DNA from: an uncultured Verrucomicrobiota bacterium
GTDB lineage: Bacteria > Verrucomicrobiota > Verrucomicrobiia > Limisphaerales > UBA9464
Length of the DNA: 32,935 nucleotides
Reading direction: 5' to 3'
NCBI GenBank assembly: GCA_903858835.1
Contig: CAIOKD010000209.1
Location: 1 to 32,935 of the forward strand
Shown: positions 7,564 through 17,097 of the stretch, piece by piece
Numbering within the stretch: the first letter of the stretch is position 1
Layout of the letters: the number at the start of each line of letters is the position of its first letter
The notes under the pieces: model-generated
The model's input: the letters and a program-made list of their open reading frames with translations, nothing else
Database searches by the model: none
Told to the model about the DNA's origin: nothing
Position numbers and translations under genes: made by a program

Positions 7564-8142
7564 ATGGATTCCTCGCTTTCCGCCTTTTGGACCGGGCTTC
7601 CCGTCGCGCAACAGGTGTTTTTCGGTATCGGCATCATTGCTGGCGTGGTGGCCCTGGTGATGGGTGTGATGTCCGCCGTCGGCTTGGAGCACCATGACGT
7701 GGTCGCTCTGCCCGACTCGATCGGATGGGACGCCGGGGGCGGCGGTATCTTCTCGGTCAAACCACTCACCGGGTTCCTGCTCGGGTTCGGGTGGGCTGGA
7801 GGGATCGCCTCGGCCAACGGGATGGGCCTGTTCGCGGCCATCGTGGTCGCCACCCTCTCCGGGTCGCTGGTGATGGCGCTGGTGGTGGGGCTCCTGCGGC
7901 TGATCCTGGGCATGCGCAGCGACGGCACCGCCCGCATCGCCGACACCCTGAACGCGGCGGGCACCGTCTACGTGTCTCTGCCGCCTTCCCGCCAGGCCGG
8001 AGGGCAGGTGACGGTGCATTTCCGCGGTCGGCAGGAGACTTTCCAGGCCCTCAACCGCTCCGACCGGCCGGTCCCCAGCGGCGAGCGCGTCCGCGTGGTC
8101 GAGGTGCTCGACAGCCAGACCGTGCTGGTGGAGCCCCTCTGA
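7564..8142 (+). CDS. NfeD-like membrane protein with C-terminal OB domain (flotillin partner)
   Basis: A 192-residue protein of the short NfeD type, which has membrane helices and an OB fold but no ClpP-like serine protease domain. Helices lie at about residues 15-40, 70-95 and 97-115 (glycine-rich, '..GIASANGMGLFAAIVVATLSG'), and a beta-rich soluble tail follows (about 120-192, 'ERVRVVEVLDSQTVLVEPL'), typical of the NfeD C-terminal domain. In Bacillus the homologous YuaF pairs with flotillin YuaG; here the flotillin gene starts 95 bases downstream on the same strand. The role is probably scaffolding of membrane microdomains. ATG 7564 is preferred over the TTG at 7558. Confidence 0.85.
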   Translation: MDSSLSAFWTGLPVAQQVFFGIGIIAGVVALVMGVMSAVGLEHHDVVALPDSIGWDAGGGGIFSVKPLTGFLLGFGWAGGIASANGMGLFAAIVVATLSGSLVMALVVGLLRLILGMRSDGTARIADTLNAAGTVYVSLPPSRQAGGQVTVHFRGRQETFQALNRSDRPVPSGERVRVVEVLDSQTVLVEPL

Positions 8143-8237
8143 ACCCGTGGTTTGCGGACATCGCCCCAAGCGATCCCCGGCCCGCTTTCCTTCCCGTCCC
8201 CAAACCCAACCCAAACCAACCGAACCCCGAGTCGCCC

Positions 8238-9782
8238 ATGGAAATCATCCCCATCCTCGCCATCCTCCTGCTGGTCGTCTTTCTGCTGGTCGTGGTGATC
8301 ACCCTCATCTCGCGCTACCGCATGTGCCCGCCCGACCGGGTGCTGGTCGTATACGGCAAACTGGCCAACGGCCTTTCGTCGCGCTGCTACCACGGTGGAT
8401 CGACCTTCGTGATCCCCTTCTTCCAGAGCTACTCCTACCTCGACCTCACGCCGATCAACATCGACATCGAGTTGAAGGGGGCGCTCTCGAGCCAGAACAT
8501 CCGTATCGACGCCCCGGCCTCGTTCACCATCGGCGTCTCCACCGACCCGGAGGTCATGCAGAACGCGGCCACCCGCCTGCTCGGTCGTTCACTCGACGAG
8601 GTCCAGCAACTGGCCTCCGAGATCATCATGGGCCAGATGCGCGTGGTCTTCGCCTCGATGAGCATCGAGGAGATCAACAACGACCGTGAGAAGCTCATCG
8701 CCCTCATCACCAAGGGTGTGGAGGTCGAGTTGCACAAGGTCGGCCTGCGGATGATCAATGGCAACATTCGCGACATCCGCGACCACTCCGGCTACATCGA
8801 CGCGCTCGGCAAGGAGGCCGCCGCCAAGGCCATCAACGACGCCCAGATCAAGGTGGCCCAGGAGAACCAACGCGGCTCGATCGGCCGTGCGGAGGCCGAG
8901 CGTGAGCAGGCCATTCGGGTGGCCAACGCGCAGGCCGAGGCCAAGCGCGGTCAGAACACGGCTCAGGCGATGATCGCCAAGTCCGATGCCGACCTCGCCG
9001 CCGAGCAGGCCGAGGCCACCCGCCGCACCGAGGCCGCCCAGCGGGTCGCCGAGGCCCGGGCGCTCGAGGAATCCTACCACGCCCAGCAGCAGGCCGAGTT
9101 GGCCCGCGCTGCGCGCGAGAAGGCTGCGGCCCAGGCCGATCAGATCGTGAAGGCCGAGATCGAGCGTGAGCGCGTGCGCATCGACGCCGAGGCCAAGGCC
9201 GCTCAGACCGAGATCCTCCAACGCGGTCAGGCCGCCGCCTACATCGCGCAGAAGCAGGCCGAGGCCGACGGCATCAAGCGGGTGGCCGAGGGCGAGGCCG
9301 ACGGTATCCGGGCCCGGCTCACCGCCGAGGCGACCGGCGTGCAGGCCAAGCTGACCGCCGAGGCCGAGGGCACCCGGGCGCTGCTGGATGCCAAGGCCCA
9401 GGGTTTCGAAAAGATCCTCCGCGTGGCCGACGGTACGAACGGTGCCACCCAGTTGCTCATCGCCGAGAACATCGTGCGCATTGCCGAGATTCAGGCCGGG
9501 GCCATCAAGGGGTTGCAATTCGAGAAGGTCGTGGTGATGGGCGGTGGTTCCGGCGGCAATGGCCCGGGCCAGTTCGTCCAGGACCTCTACAAGGGCGTGC
9601 TGCCCATTCATGAACTTGCCAAGAGCGTCGGGCTGAGCCTGCCTGCCTTCCTGGGTACCCCGGGATCCGAGGCGTCCCCGATCGTGGCCAGTGGTGCCAC
9701 CACCGAGGCCCCGGCCCCGACCCCCGCGGTTGCCACGGCACCGGTGATTCCGGCGGTCAAGCCGCCCAAGCCGACCGCCTGA
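8238..9782 (+). CDS. floT: Flotillin (SPFH/band 7 membrane-microdomain scaffold)
   Basis: A 514-residue flotillin. It has an N-terminal hydrophobic anchor (residues 3-26), an SPFH domain from about 30-190 ('RMCPPDRVLVVYGK', 'SFTIGVSTDPEVMQNAATRLL', 'DVEL'-type region with 'LRMINGNIRDIRD'), then an Ala/Glu-rich coiled coil from about 200-400 with many AEA/EAE repeats, a conserved C-terminal part ('LLIAENIVRIAEIQAGAIKGL') and a Pro/Ala-rich tail. Flotillins oligomerise on the inner membrane and organise lipid domains. The upstream NfeD gene and the length support the call. The ATG at 8238 begins at the membrane anchor; the track's frame back to 7725 is antisense-like Arg/Gly-rich sequence over nfeD. 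Confidence 0.95.
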   Translation: MEIIPILAILLLVVFLLVVVITLISRYRMCPPDRVLVVYGKLANGLSSRCYHGGSTFVIPFFQSYSYLDLTPINIDIELKGALSSQNIRIDAPASFTIGVSTDPEVMQNAATRLLGRSLDEVQQLASEIIMGQMRVVFASMSIEEINNDREKLIALITKGVEVELHKVGLRMINGNIRDIRDHSGYIDALGKEAAAKAINDAQIKVAQENQRGSIGRAEAEREQAIRVANAQAEAKRGQNTAQAMIAKSDADLAAEQAEATRRTEAAQRVAEARALEESYHAQQQAELARAAREKAAAQADQIVKAEIERERVRIDAEAKAAQTEILQRGQAAAYIAQKQAEADGIKRVAEGEADGIRARLTAEATGVQAKLTAEAEGTRALLDAKAQGFEKILRVADGTNGATQLLIAENIVRIAEIQAGAIKGLQFEKVVVMGGGSGGNGPGQFVQDLYKGVLPIHELAKSVGLSLPAFLGTPGSEASPIVASGATTEAPAPTPAVATAPVIPAVKPPKPTA

Positions 9783-9815
9783 GGGGCCTTCCCGTCGCCA
9801 GGGCCCGAACAACGA

Positions 9816-9852
9816 ACGACCCGGACCGTGCCTTCCGCGCGGTCCGGGTCGT
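9816..9852. terminator. Bidirectional hairpin between flotillin and ileS
   Basis: ACGACCCGGACCG at 9816-9828 pairs perfectly with CGGTCCGGGTCGT at 9840-9852: a 13-bp GC-rich stem with an 11-base loop. It sits in the 91-base gap between convergent flotillin and ileS. No clear T-run follows on the plus strand; on the minus strand a mildly T-rich 'TCGTTGTTCG' follows. The stem and position make a shared terminator likely. Confidence 0.65.
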
Positions 9853-9873
9853 GTCGTCTGCGGGGATGCGGTA

Positions 9874-12702
9874 TCAGGCCAGCGGGATCACCGCCTCGAC
9901 GCAGCGGGCGCAGAGGGTCGGATGGGTCGGGTTGGCGCCGACATCCGATTCCCAGTGCCAGCAGCGCTCGCACTTGGTGCGACCCGCCTCGCCGGCGACC
10001 TGCACGGTGATCCGCCGTTCGGTCCCCTCGGCCACCGCCAGGCTGACGGCCGAGCAGTTGCAGAGTTCGCGGAGGTCCGCCTCATGGGATGCCACCTGCG
10101 CGTGTTCCTCGGCCGGCAGCGTGAAATGCAGGACCGCATCGAGGCCCTTGCCAATGAGTTTGGCCTGCCGGGCCTTCTCCAGTTCCGGCAACGCCTGCTC
10201 GCGCAGCGAGAACAGCACCGCCCACGCGGGCTCGGTCGCCACGGCGGCGTTGGCCGGATTCCACAGGCTCAGATGCACCGACTTCGTGGACACGCCGGGA
10301 ATCTGCTCCCAGGCCTCGTCGGCCGTGAATGCCAAGATGGGGGCCAGCGCCTGGGTGAGGCGGGTCAGGATCCGGTGCAGGGCGGTCTGGGTGCTGCGTC
10401 GGCGCGCGGATGAGGCGGGATCGGTGTAGAGGCGGTCCTTGACCACGTCGTGGTACATGGCGCTCAACTGCACCGCGCAGAACTGGGAGACCAGCTGGTA
10501 GACCCCGTGGAATTCGTAGGCGTCGTACGCCTGGGCCACGGCGGCCTCCAGCGTGGCGAACTCGCCCAAGATCCACCGATCGAGTCCACTGAGCTTCTCG
10601 TCGGGCACCGCGTCGGTCGCGGGATTGAAGTCGTACAGGTTCGAGAGCTGGTAGCGCAGCGTGTTGCGGATCAGGCGGTAGGTCTCGCCCACCTTCTTGA
10701 GGCGCTCCTCGCTGACCACGATGTCGTTGCGGTAGTCCTGTGAGGCGACCCACAGGCGCACCACGTCGCAGCCGTAGTCCTTGATGTAGCGCTCCGCCGT
10801 CTGCGGCTTCTGGTACCCGCCTTGGCCCTGCTTCGACTTGGAGATCTTCTCGCGGTCCTCGTCGACCATGAAGCCATGGGTGAGCACGGTCTTGAAGGGG
10901 GCCGCCCCGTTGCCCGCCAGCGACAGCAGCAAGGACGACTGGAACCAGCCCCGATGCTGGTCGCTGCCTTCCAGGTACACGTCGGCCCGCCAATCGCCGC
11001 CGGCGCCGCGGAGCTCCGGTCGGCGCATCAGCACCGCACGGCTCGAGGAGCCCGAGTCGATCCACACGTCGAGCGTGTCCTGGCTCTTGCGGACGGCCTC
11101 CGGGCCCGACCAGTCGGCGGGGCGGCATCCCTCCCAAAGCGCCTCGACCGGGGTTGCGAACCACACATTCGAGCCCTCGCGCTCGATCCAGTCGGCCGCC
11201 TTGCGGACGATCCGCGCATCGAGGATCGGCTCGCCGGCCGCATCGTAGAAGGCCGGGATGGGCACGCCCCAGGTCCGTTGGCGCGAGATGCACCAGTCGG
11301 GCCGGGACTGCACGGCCCCCTGGATGCGGTTCTTGCCCCAGTCCGGGACCCAGTTCACCGCATCGATGGCCGCCAAGGCCTGTTGCCGGAAGGGCAGGGC
11401 ACCGGCACCGCCCGCGGTGTGGTCCACGCGGATGAACCACTGGTCGACCGCGCGGAAGATGATCGGCGACTTGGAGCGCCAGCAATGCGGGTAGCTGTGC
11501 GAATAGTCCTCGCGGCGCATCAGCGCCTCCTTCTCGGTCAGGAGCGCCAGCACGGCTTCGTTGGCCTCGGACTTGCCGGCCTTGGCGAGGGTGGACTTGC
11601 CCACCAGCGATTCCGGGAGTTGCTGCTCGCGGGGCAGGTCGGCGGTGGGGGTCAGGCGACCCTCGTCGTCGACCGGGCAATAGATCGGCAAGCCGACGCT
11701 CAGGCCCAGCTGGTAGTCGTCCATGCCATGGCCTGGGGCGATGTGGACGAAGCCGGTGCCGGTGGAGTCATCCACGAAGTCGGCCGGGAACAACCGACCA
11801 GTGCGCTCGCAGAAGGGGTGCTCGTAGTGCAGCGACGCCAGCTCTTCGGCCTGCGCGGTGCGGATGATCTGGTAGCCGTCCCAACCGCACTTTTCGCTCA
11901 AGGTCGACAGCAGGGAATTGGCCACCAGGTAGGTGTTTCCCTGCGCGAACACGTAGGAGTAGAAGAACTTTGGATTGAAGGCGACGGCCAGGTTGGCCGG
12001 CAGGGTCCAGGGCGTGGTGGTCCAGACCACCACGTAGGTGTTGGGTTCGCCGACGAGGCGGAAGCGCACGAACACGCTCTGGCTCAAATGGTCGGCGTAC
12101 TCCACCTCGGCCTCGGCCAGCGCGGTGCGGAAGGGGACGCTCCAGTAGACCGGCTTCTTGCCCCGGTACACGAAGCCCTTGTCGACCAGGTCGGCGAACT
12201 GGCGCAGTTCATCGGCCTCGTACTGGGGGGCCAGGGTCAGGTAGGGGTTGGCCCAATCGCCAAGGACCCCGAGCCGCTGGAATTGCTGCCGCTGCAGGTC
12301 GATGTACTTGCGGGCGTAGGCGTCGCAGGCCGTCCGGATGGTGGCCGCGTCGGCCTCGGTCTTGCCCTGGGCGCGGAGTTCCTGAGTCACCTTCGACTCG
12401 ATGGGCAGGCCGTGGCAGTCCCAACCGGGAACATACGGCGTCTGGTGGCCCCGCAGGGACTTCGACTTCAGGATCAGGTCCTTGAGGATCTTGTTCAGCG
12501 CGGTGCCGATGTGCACGTCGCCGTTGGCGAAGGGCGGGCCGTCGTGCAGCACGAAGCGGGGGGCGTCGGCCCGGGCCGCCATCAACTGGCCGTAGAGGTC
12601 CGCGGACTGCCACCGGGCCAATCGTTCGGGCTCCCGTTGGACCAGGTTGGCCTGCATCGGAAACTCCGTCCGGGGCAGATTCAGTGAATTCTTGTAGTCC
12701 AT
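9874..12702 (-). CDS. ileS: Isoleucyl-tRNA synthetase
   Basis: A 942-residue class I aminoacyl-tRNA synthetase (E. coli IleRS is 938), cytoplasmic, charging tRNA-Ile. Visible features are 'GPPFANGDVHIG' at about 55-66 with the HIGH motif as HIGT, 'YVPGWDCHGLPIE', the CP1 editing region ('WTTTPWTLPANLA'), 'SDQHRGWFQSSL' near the active site, and the KMSKS-type loop as KISKS at 619-623 followed by an unusual KQGQGGY stretch. The C-terminal zinc knuckle has Cys at 911, 914, 931 and 934. ATG 12702 (MDYKNSLNLP) is chosen; the track's upstream extension to 12795 is not like IleRS. The 621-residue ORF on the opposite strand is a shadow. Confidence 0.97.
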   Translation of the reverse strand: MDYKNSLNLPRTEFPMQANLVQREPERLARWQSADLYGQLMAARADAPRFVLHDGPPFANGDVHIGTALNKILKDLILKSKSLRGHQTPYVPGWDCHGLPIESKVTQELRAQGKTEADAATIRTACDAYARKYIDLQRQQFQRLGVLGDWANPYLTLAPQYEADELRQFADLVDKGFVYRGKKPVYWSVPFRTALAEAEVEYADHLSQSVFVRFRLVGEPNTYVVVWTTTPWTLPANLAVAFNPKFFYSYVFAQGNTYLVANSLLSTLSEKCGWDGYQIIRTAQAEELASLHYEHPFCERTGRLFPADFVDDSTGTGFVHIAPGHGMDDYQLGLSVGLPIYCPVDDEGRLTPTADLPREQQLPESLVGKSTLAKAGKSEANEAVLALLTEKEALMRREDYSHSYPHCWRSKSPIIFRAVDQWFIRVDHTAGGAGALPFRQQALAAIDAVNWVPDWGKNRIQGAVQSRPDWCISRQRTWGVPIPAFYDAAGEPILDARIVRKAADWIEREGSNVWFATPVEALWEGCRPADWSGPEAVRKSQDTLDVWIDSGSSSRAVLMRRPELRGAGGDWRADVYLEGSDQHRGWFQSSLLLSLAGNGAAPFKTVLTHGFMVDEDREKISKSKQGQGGYQKPQTAERYIKDYGCDVVRLWVASQDYRNDIVVSEERLKKVGETYRLIRNTLRYQLSNLYDFNPATDAVPDEKLSGLDRWILGEFATLEAAVAQAYDAYEFHGVYQLVSQFCAVQLSAMYHDVVKDRLYTDPASSARRRSTQTALHRILTRLTQALAPILAFTADEAWEQIPGVSTKSVHLSLWNPANAAVATEPAWAVLFSLREQALPELEKARQAKLIGKGLDAVLHFTLPAEEHAQVASHEADLRELCNCSAVSLAVAEGTERRITVQVAGEAGRTKCERCWHWESDVGANPTHPTLCARCVEAVIPLA

Positions 12703-12818
12703 CGCCGTTCCATTCAAGGGCGGCAACGCTACCGAGTCGGCGGACCCACGGCCAAGGGGAATCCCGGTCGGTCCGAATCCGTCCCTCAGGATCACTCCGC
12801 TGCTTTCTCAAAGGTCTT

Positions 12819-12835
12819 AATCGAAGTATTCGATT
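12819..12835. promoter_or_regulatory. 17-bp inverted repeat, possible operator
   Basis: AATCGAA-GTA-TTCGATT is a perfect 7-bp inverted repeat around 3 bases, in an AT-richer patch between ileS and actA. The size fits a dimeric regulator's operator. Which gene it would control is unknown. Confidence 0.35.
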
Positions 12836-12915
12836 CGTTGATGCCATGAACGTAATCCATCGACGGGCTTGCCTTGGGGAAGACCGGGGTGGTTCACTTG
12901 GCCCGGTGCTGACCG

Positions 12916-12945
12916 CCGTTCCGGGTTAAAACCGTTCCCGAACGG
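12916..12945. promoter_or_regulatory. Repeat cluster upstream of actA
   Basis: CCGTTCC occurs at 12916 and again at 12932, 16 bases apart. The second copy is part of a palindrome CCGTTC-CC-GAACGG (12932-12945), with GGGTTAAAA between the two copies. Spacing of about 1.5 helical turns and position upstream of the act operon allow a regulatory role; chance is not excluded. Confidence 0.3.
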
Positions 12946-13111
12946 CCGTCTGGGGCTTGTGTATTGAGCACAAGGGCTCGGGTGGCCGACGGCAGCGGGC
13001 GGAGAATGCCTCCGGCGCGGACGATGGTCGGCTCGAGAACCCAATCCAAGGGGCGGGCGGGAGGGTCCGAACGATTCGGAACCGACCCCGATGCCCCAAG
13101 AAAGCGGCCCG

Positions 13112-13747
13112 ATGTCGGACATTTTCCCGAGGTGGACCAACAAGATACCGTTGATGGTCGGTGTGGCGGCGGCCGTGGTGCTGCCCACCGTCATCGCTGG
13201 GATCACCTACTACTTCACCCCGAAATACACCCGGGTGGGTTATCAGCCCAAGCAACCGGTGGCGTTCTCCCACGCCATCCATTCCGACCAGTTGGGCATC
13301 GACTGCCGCTACTGCCATAGCGATGTCGACAAGTCCTGGTTCTCGAATATCCCGTCCTCCGAGACCTGCATGCGTTGCCACTCCATCGTGGCCAAAGACT
13401 CCCCCAAGCTGAGCTTGGTGCGCGAGTCCTACTCCAGCGGCAAACCCATCCCCTGGGTGCAGATCCACAAGACGCCCGATTACGTCTATTTCAATCACTC
13501 CGTCCATGTGAATCGCGGCATCTCGTGCGTGAAATGCCACGGCGAGATCCAGAAGATGGACGAAGTGCACCATGCCAAGCCCCTGTCGATGGGCTTCTGC
13601 CTGGAGTGCCACCGGGAGCCCGAGAAGCATATCCGGCCCAATGATCTTGTGACCAAGCTCGACTGGAACGGTGAGTTCGACGGCAAGAAGGCCGTGCATG
13701 ACTGGAAGGTCCAACCCGGCCAGAGCTGTTCCACCTGCCACCGCTGA
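13112..13747 (+). CDS. actA: Alternative Complex III subunit ActA, pentaheme cytochrome c
   Basis: A 211-residue multiheme cytochrome. Five CXXCH heme sites are seen at residues 65-69, 86-90, 139-143, 163-167 and 206-210, the number expected for ActA. An N-terminal hydrophobic helix (about 12-35) anchors it with the hemes on the periplasmic side. It passes electrons from the quinol-oxidising part of Alternative Complex III to the acceptor. I prefer ATG 13112 (MSDIFPRWTNK) since ActA proteins begin with a similar 'IFPRWTN' block; ATG 13091, seven codons upstream in frame, is the alternative. The TGA stop shares a base with the actB ATG. First gene of the operon. Confidence 0.95.
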   Translation: MSDIFPRWTNKIPLMVGVAAAVVLPTVIAGITYYFTPKYTRVGYQPKQPVAFSHAIHSDQLGIDCRYCHSDVDKSWFSNIPSSETCMRCHSIVAKDSPKLSLVRESYSSGKPIPWVQIHKTPDYVYFNHSVHVNRGISCVKCHGEIQKMDEVHHAKPLSMGFCLECHREPEKHIRPNDLVTKLDWNGEFDGKKAVHDWKVQPGQSCSTCHR

Positions 13748-16700
13748 TGAAGACGATCCCCCCGATCTGCAACGAACCGGAGACCGGTCCGAAGTACTGG
13801 CGTTCCCTGGAGCAGTTGGCCGACCAGCCCGACTTCCGCCAGTGGATGGAGCGCGAGTTCCCGGCCGGCGCGAGCATCGCCCCCGATGGCGAGACCCGGC
13901 GCGACTGGATGAAGCTGATGTCCGCCAGCTTCCTATTGGCGGGCTTGGGCGGCATGGCCACCGGCTGTCGCCGCCCCGAGGAGGAACTGACTCCGTTTGC
14001 CAAGCAGCCCGAGGGCTACGTGCACGGCAAGGCGCAGCATTTCGCCACCTCGATGCCCGTGCGCGGCAGCGCCATACCCCTTACGGTCAAGTCGAGCGAC
14101 GGCCGTCCGACCAAGATCGAGGGCAATTCGCTCTTCCCGGGAAGCAATGGGGGCACCGACGCCTTGGCCCAGGCGGCCATCCTGAACCTCTACGATCCGG
14201 ACCGCGCTCATCGGCACACCCAGGGCGGCAACGATGTCAAGATCGAGGCCGTCCGTGATGCGCTCGCCGGAGTCGCCAAGGCGGCGTCGGCGAACCAGGG
14301 TGAAGGCCTCGCTTTCCTCGCGGAGCGCTCCTCCTCTCCGTCTCGTGCGCGGCTCCAGAAGTTGGTCGCCGAAAAGTATCCGAAGGCCACCTGGCACGCC
14401 TACGAGCCGGTCGACTTCTCCGGGGCCGATGCTGCGTATTCGCAGGCCTGCGGCACACCGGTCCACGCTGTGGTCCATCTTGAGAAGGCTCGCCGGATCC
14501 TGTCGCTCGATTGCGACTTCATCGGCGTCGAGCAGGATGCTCATCGCAGCATCCGCGGGTTCGCCCTCGGCCGGAAATCGGCCGATGACGGCATGAATCG
14601 GCTCTACGTGGTGGAGTCGATGATGTCCCTCACCGGCGGCAACGCCGACCATCGCCTGCGGGTCAAGCCCAGCGAGGTGGTCAAGGTCGCCGCCGCCGTC
14701 GCCGCTGAACTCGGGGTTTCCGGGGTCGCCTCGCCGTCCGGAGCCCACTCCGCCTGGGCGGCCGCCGTGGCCAAGGATTTGAAGGAAGCGGGCAAGGGTG
14801 CCGTGGTCGTGGCCGGGTATGCCCAGCCTCCCGCGGTCCATGCCCTTGCCGCCGCGATCAACGCGGCCCTCGGTGCGATCGGTTCGACTGTGACCTTGGT
14901 CCAGCCGACCGAGCCCGCCGCCTCCGGCATCCAAGAACTGACCGCCGCTCTCCAGGCGGGCAAGGTCTCCACCCTGGTCATTCTGGGCGGCAATCCGGCC
15001 TACAACGCGCCCGCCGATCTCCAGTTCGAGACCGTGGCCAAGAAGGCCGGCACGGTGATCCGCCTTGGATACTACGAGGACGAGACCGCGGCCGTGGCCA
15101 CCTGGCACCTGGCCGGAACCCACTTCCTTGAGTCCTGGGGCGACGCTCGCACGGCCGACGGTACGGTGGTCCCGGTGCAGCCGTTGGTCGAACCGCTCTT
15201 CGGCGGTCTGACCGAGCTCGAGGTGGTCGCCCGCATCCTGGGCGAAACCAAGGTGGCTCCCTACGATATCGTCCGCGAGACGCTGAAAGGTCTGGGCGTG
15301 GCCGACGAGGCCGCCTGGAAGCGCTTCCTGCACGACGGTTTCCTGGCCGACAGCGCCTCTCCGGCGGTTTCCGCGACGGTGTCCGCGTCGGCCGCCGCCA
15401 CCGCGCTGGCCGCCCACAAGCCGGTTTCCGGTGAGATCGAGGTGGTGCTCCACCGTGATGCCTCGGTCGATGACGGCCGCTTCTCCAACAACGGTTGGTT
15501 GCAGGAGATGCCCGATCCGATCACCAAGGTCACCTGGGACAACGTCGTCATGATGTCCCAGAAGACCGCCAAGTCGCTGGGCCTTCCCACCAAACGGTCG
15601 GCCAAGGTGCCTGATGAGTTGAGCCCCGCCGAGGCCGCCGATGCCAAGGACGGCCAGTACGACCAACCCGTGGTGAAGATCACCGTGGGTGGCCGTAGCG
15701 TCGAGGGACCGGTTTGGATCCAACCCGGATTGGCCGATGGCACCGTCGCCCTGGCCCTCGGCTACGGACGCCGGGTGGTCGGCCGCGTGGGTCGCGGAGT
15801 GGGCTTCAACGCCTACACCCTGTTCCAGTCGGCTTCCCGTCACCTTGCCGCCGGCAAGGTCGAAAAGGTCTTCCGCAAGCACCGGTTGGCGGTCACCCAG
15901 GAGCACGGCCTCATGGAGGGCCGGCCGGTCATCCGCGAGGCCCATCTCGAGCAGTTCAAGGCGCAGCCCGAGTTCGCCCGGAACATGGACCTCGAGGCGC
16001 ACCTGCCGCACTACGTGCCCTACAAGAACGGCACCGACGGCCGCAACGCCGAGAAGCGTCCGCAGAACATCTACGAGCACCCCTACGATCAGAACCCCGA
16101 GACGGCCTCGAAGGTCCATCAGTGGGGCATGGTCATCGATCTCCAGACTTGCGTCGGATGCTCGGCTTGCGTGGTCGCCTGTCAGAGCGAGAACAACATC
16201 CCCATCGTCGGCAAAGATCAGGTGGCCCGTGGCCGCGAGATGCTCTGGATGCGCATCGACCGCTACTACAGCCACAACCCGGATGCCGACGTGAACGCCG
16301 AACTGGCGGCCGAGGATCCCCAGATGGCCGTGCAGCCGATGTTCTGCCAGCACTGCGAGGCGGCCCCGTGCGAGAGCGTCTGCCCGGTCAACGCGACCGT
16401 CCACGACGAGGAGGGCATCAACGCGATGGCCTACAACCGCTGCATCGGCACGCGGTACTGCGCCAACAACTGCCCCTACAAGGTCCGCCGCTTCAACTGG
16501 TTCGACTTCAACAAGCGCGAGACCGACTACGGCGCCGCTCAGGACCAGCACCTGGTCAACACGGGCAACCTCTACAAGGGCCCGCTCGGCGTGAACCGCA
16601 ACAGCGAGCCGGAGTGGGAGATCATCAAGCTGGTCAAGAACCCCGACGTCTCGGTCCGCATGCGTGGCGTCATGGAGAAGTGCACCCTCTGCGTGCAGCG

Positions 16701-17097
16701 GATCCAGCAGGGAAAGATCGCCCAGAAGGTGAAGGCCGGGAACAGCGGTGACGTGGCCGTGCCTGACGGCGCTATCAAGACCGCCTGCCAGCAGGCCTGC
16801 CCCGCCGACTCGATCGTCTTCGGCAACCTGCTCGACGCCCACAGCGAAGTCGTCAAGGCCAAGGCCAGCCCGCGCAACTACTCGGTGCTCGGCTTCCTCG
16901 ACACCCGTCCGCGCGTCACCTACCTGGCGCGCATCCGCAACCCCAATCCGGCCGTTCTCGCCCTCGAGAAGCGCAAGACCCCGGACAGCCAGCGCGACTA
17001 CGAGCGCTTCCGTCACGAGACCCCATTCCAAGGACATTCACATGGTCACGATGCCTCGCATCCATCCGCTTCCCCGGCGGGGAAAGGAGCGGTCTAA
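13747..17097 (+). CDS. actB: Alternative Complex III subunit ActB, molybdopterin-oxidoreductase-like with Fe-S domain
   Basis: A 1116-residue fused subunit. Residues about 80-770 resemble the catalytic subunit of molybdopterin oxidoreductases; in known ActB this part lacks the cofactor. Residues about 795-1060 form a ferredoxin-like domain with '[11 protein letters not shown]' from Cys802, '[14 protein letters not shown]', '[14 protein letters not shown]', 'CTLC' and 'CQQACP', the Cys sets for several iron-sulfur clusters. A Tat-like '[19 protein letters not shown]' begins at residue 51, as in other ActB proteins, suggesting export to the periplasmic side. Start and stop overlap actA and actC by one base each. 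The electron path is quinol to Fe-S clusters to the heme subunits. Confidence 0.96.
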   Translation: MKTIPPICNEPETGPKYWRSLEQLADQPDFRQWMEREFPAGASIAPDGETRRDWMKLMSASFLLAGLGGMATGCRRPEEELTPFAKQPEGYVHGKAQHFATSMPVRGSAIPLTVKSSDGRPTKIEGNSLFPGSNGGTDALAQAAILNLYDPDRAHRHTQGGNDVKIEAVRDALAGVAKAASANQGEGLAFLAERSSSPSRARLQKLVAEKYPKATWHAYEPVDFSGADAAYSQACGTPVHAVVHLEKARRILSLDCDFIGVEQDAHRSIRGFALGRKSADDGMNRLYVVESMMSLTGGNADHRLRVKPSEVVKVAAAVAAELGVSGVASPSGAHSAWAAAVAKDLKEAGKGAVVVAGYAQPPAVHALAAAINAALGAIGSTVTLVQPTEPAASGIQELTAALQAGKVSTLVILGGNPAYNAPADLQFETVAKKAGTVIRLGYYEDETAAVATWHLAGTHFLESWGDARTADGTVVPVQPLVEPLFGGLTELEVVARILGETKVAPYDIVRETLKGLGVADEAAWKRFLHDGFLADSASPAVSATVSASAAATALAAHKPVSGEIEVVLHRDASVDDGRFSNNGWLQEMPDPITKVTWDNVVMMSQKTAKSLGLPTKRSAKVPDELSPAEAADAKDGQYDQPVVKITVGGRSVEGPVWIQPGLADGTVALALGYGRRVVGRVGRGVGFNAYTLFQSASRHLAAGKVEKVFRKHRLAVTQEHGLMEGRPVIREAHLEQFKAQPEFARNMDLEAHLPHYVPYKNGTDGRNAEKRPQNIYEHPYDQNPETASKVHQWGMVIDLQTCVGCSACVVACQSENNIPIVGKDQVARGREMLWMRIDRYYSHNPDADVNAELAAEDPQMAVQPMFCQHCEAAPCESVCPVNATVHDEEGINAMAYNRCIGTRYCANNCPYKVRRFNWFDFNKRETDYGAAQDQHLVNTGNLYKGPLGVNRNSEPEWEIIKLVKNPDVSVRMRGVMEKCTLCVQRIQQGKIAQKVKAGNSGDVAVPDGAIKTACQQACPADSIVFGNLLDAHSEVVKAKASPRNYSVLGFLDTRPRVTYLARIRNPNPAVLALEKRKTPDSQRDYERFRHETPFQGHSHGHDASHPSASPAGKGAV
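17080..17088 (+). promoter_or_regulatory. Shine-Dalgarno of actC
   Basis: GGAAAGGAG lies inside the end of actB, 8 bases before the actC ATG at 17097. It fixes that start and indicates independent loading despite the TAATG overlap. Confidence 0.7.

Larger units (their letters stand above)
12703..13111. promoter_or_regulatory. Divergent intergenic region, ileS / act operon
   Basis: About 409 bases without a convincing gene; short ORFs here are rich in Arg/Gly/Pro. It must hold the promoters of ileS (leftward) and of the large respiratory operon (rightward). It contains two inverted repeats, listed separately. No T-box element or clear -35/-10 pair could be recognised. Confidence 0.5.

Noticed and set aside
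10822-12687. 621-residue plus-strand ORF opposite ileS
   Set aside because: Antisense to an unambiguous ileS; no recognisable motif and biased composition.
12703-13111. Possible T-box or tRNA gene upstream of ileS
   Set aside because: No T-box core sequence, specifier stem or cloverleaf could be drawn on either strand.
13933-17037. 1034-residue minus-strand ORF opposite actB
   Set aside because: Shadow of actB: rich in Gly/Leu/Val/Asp with no domain signature.
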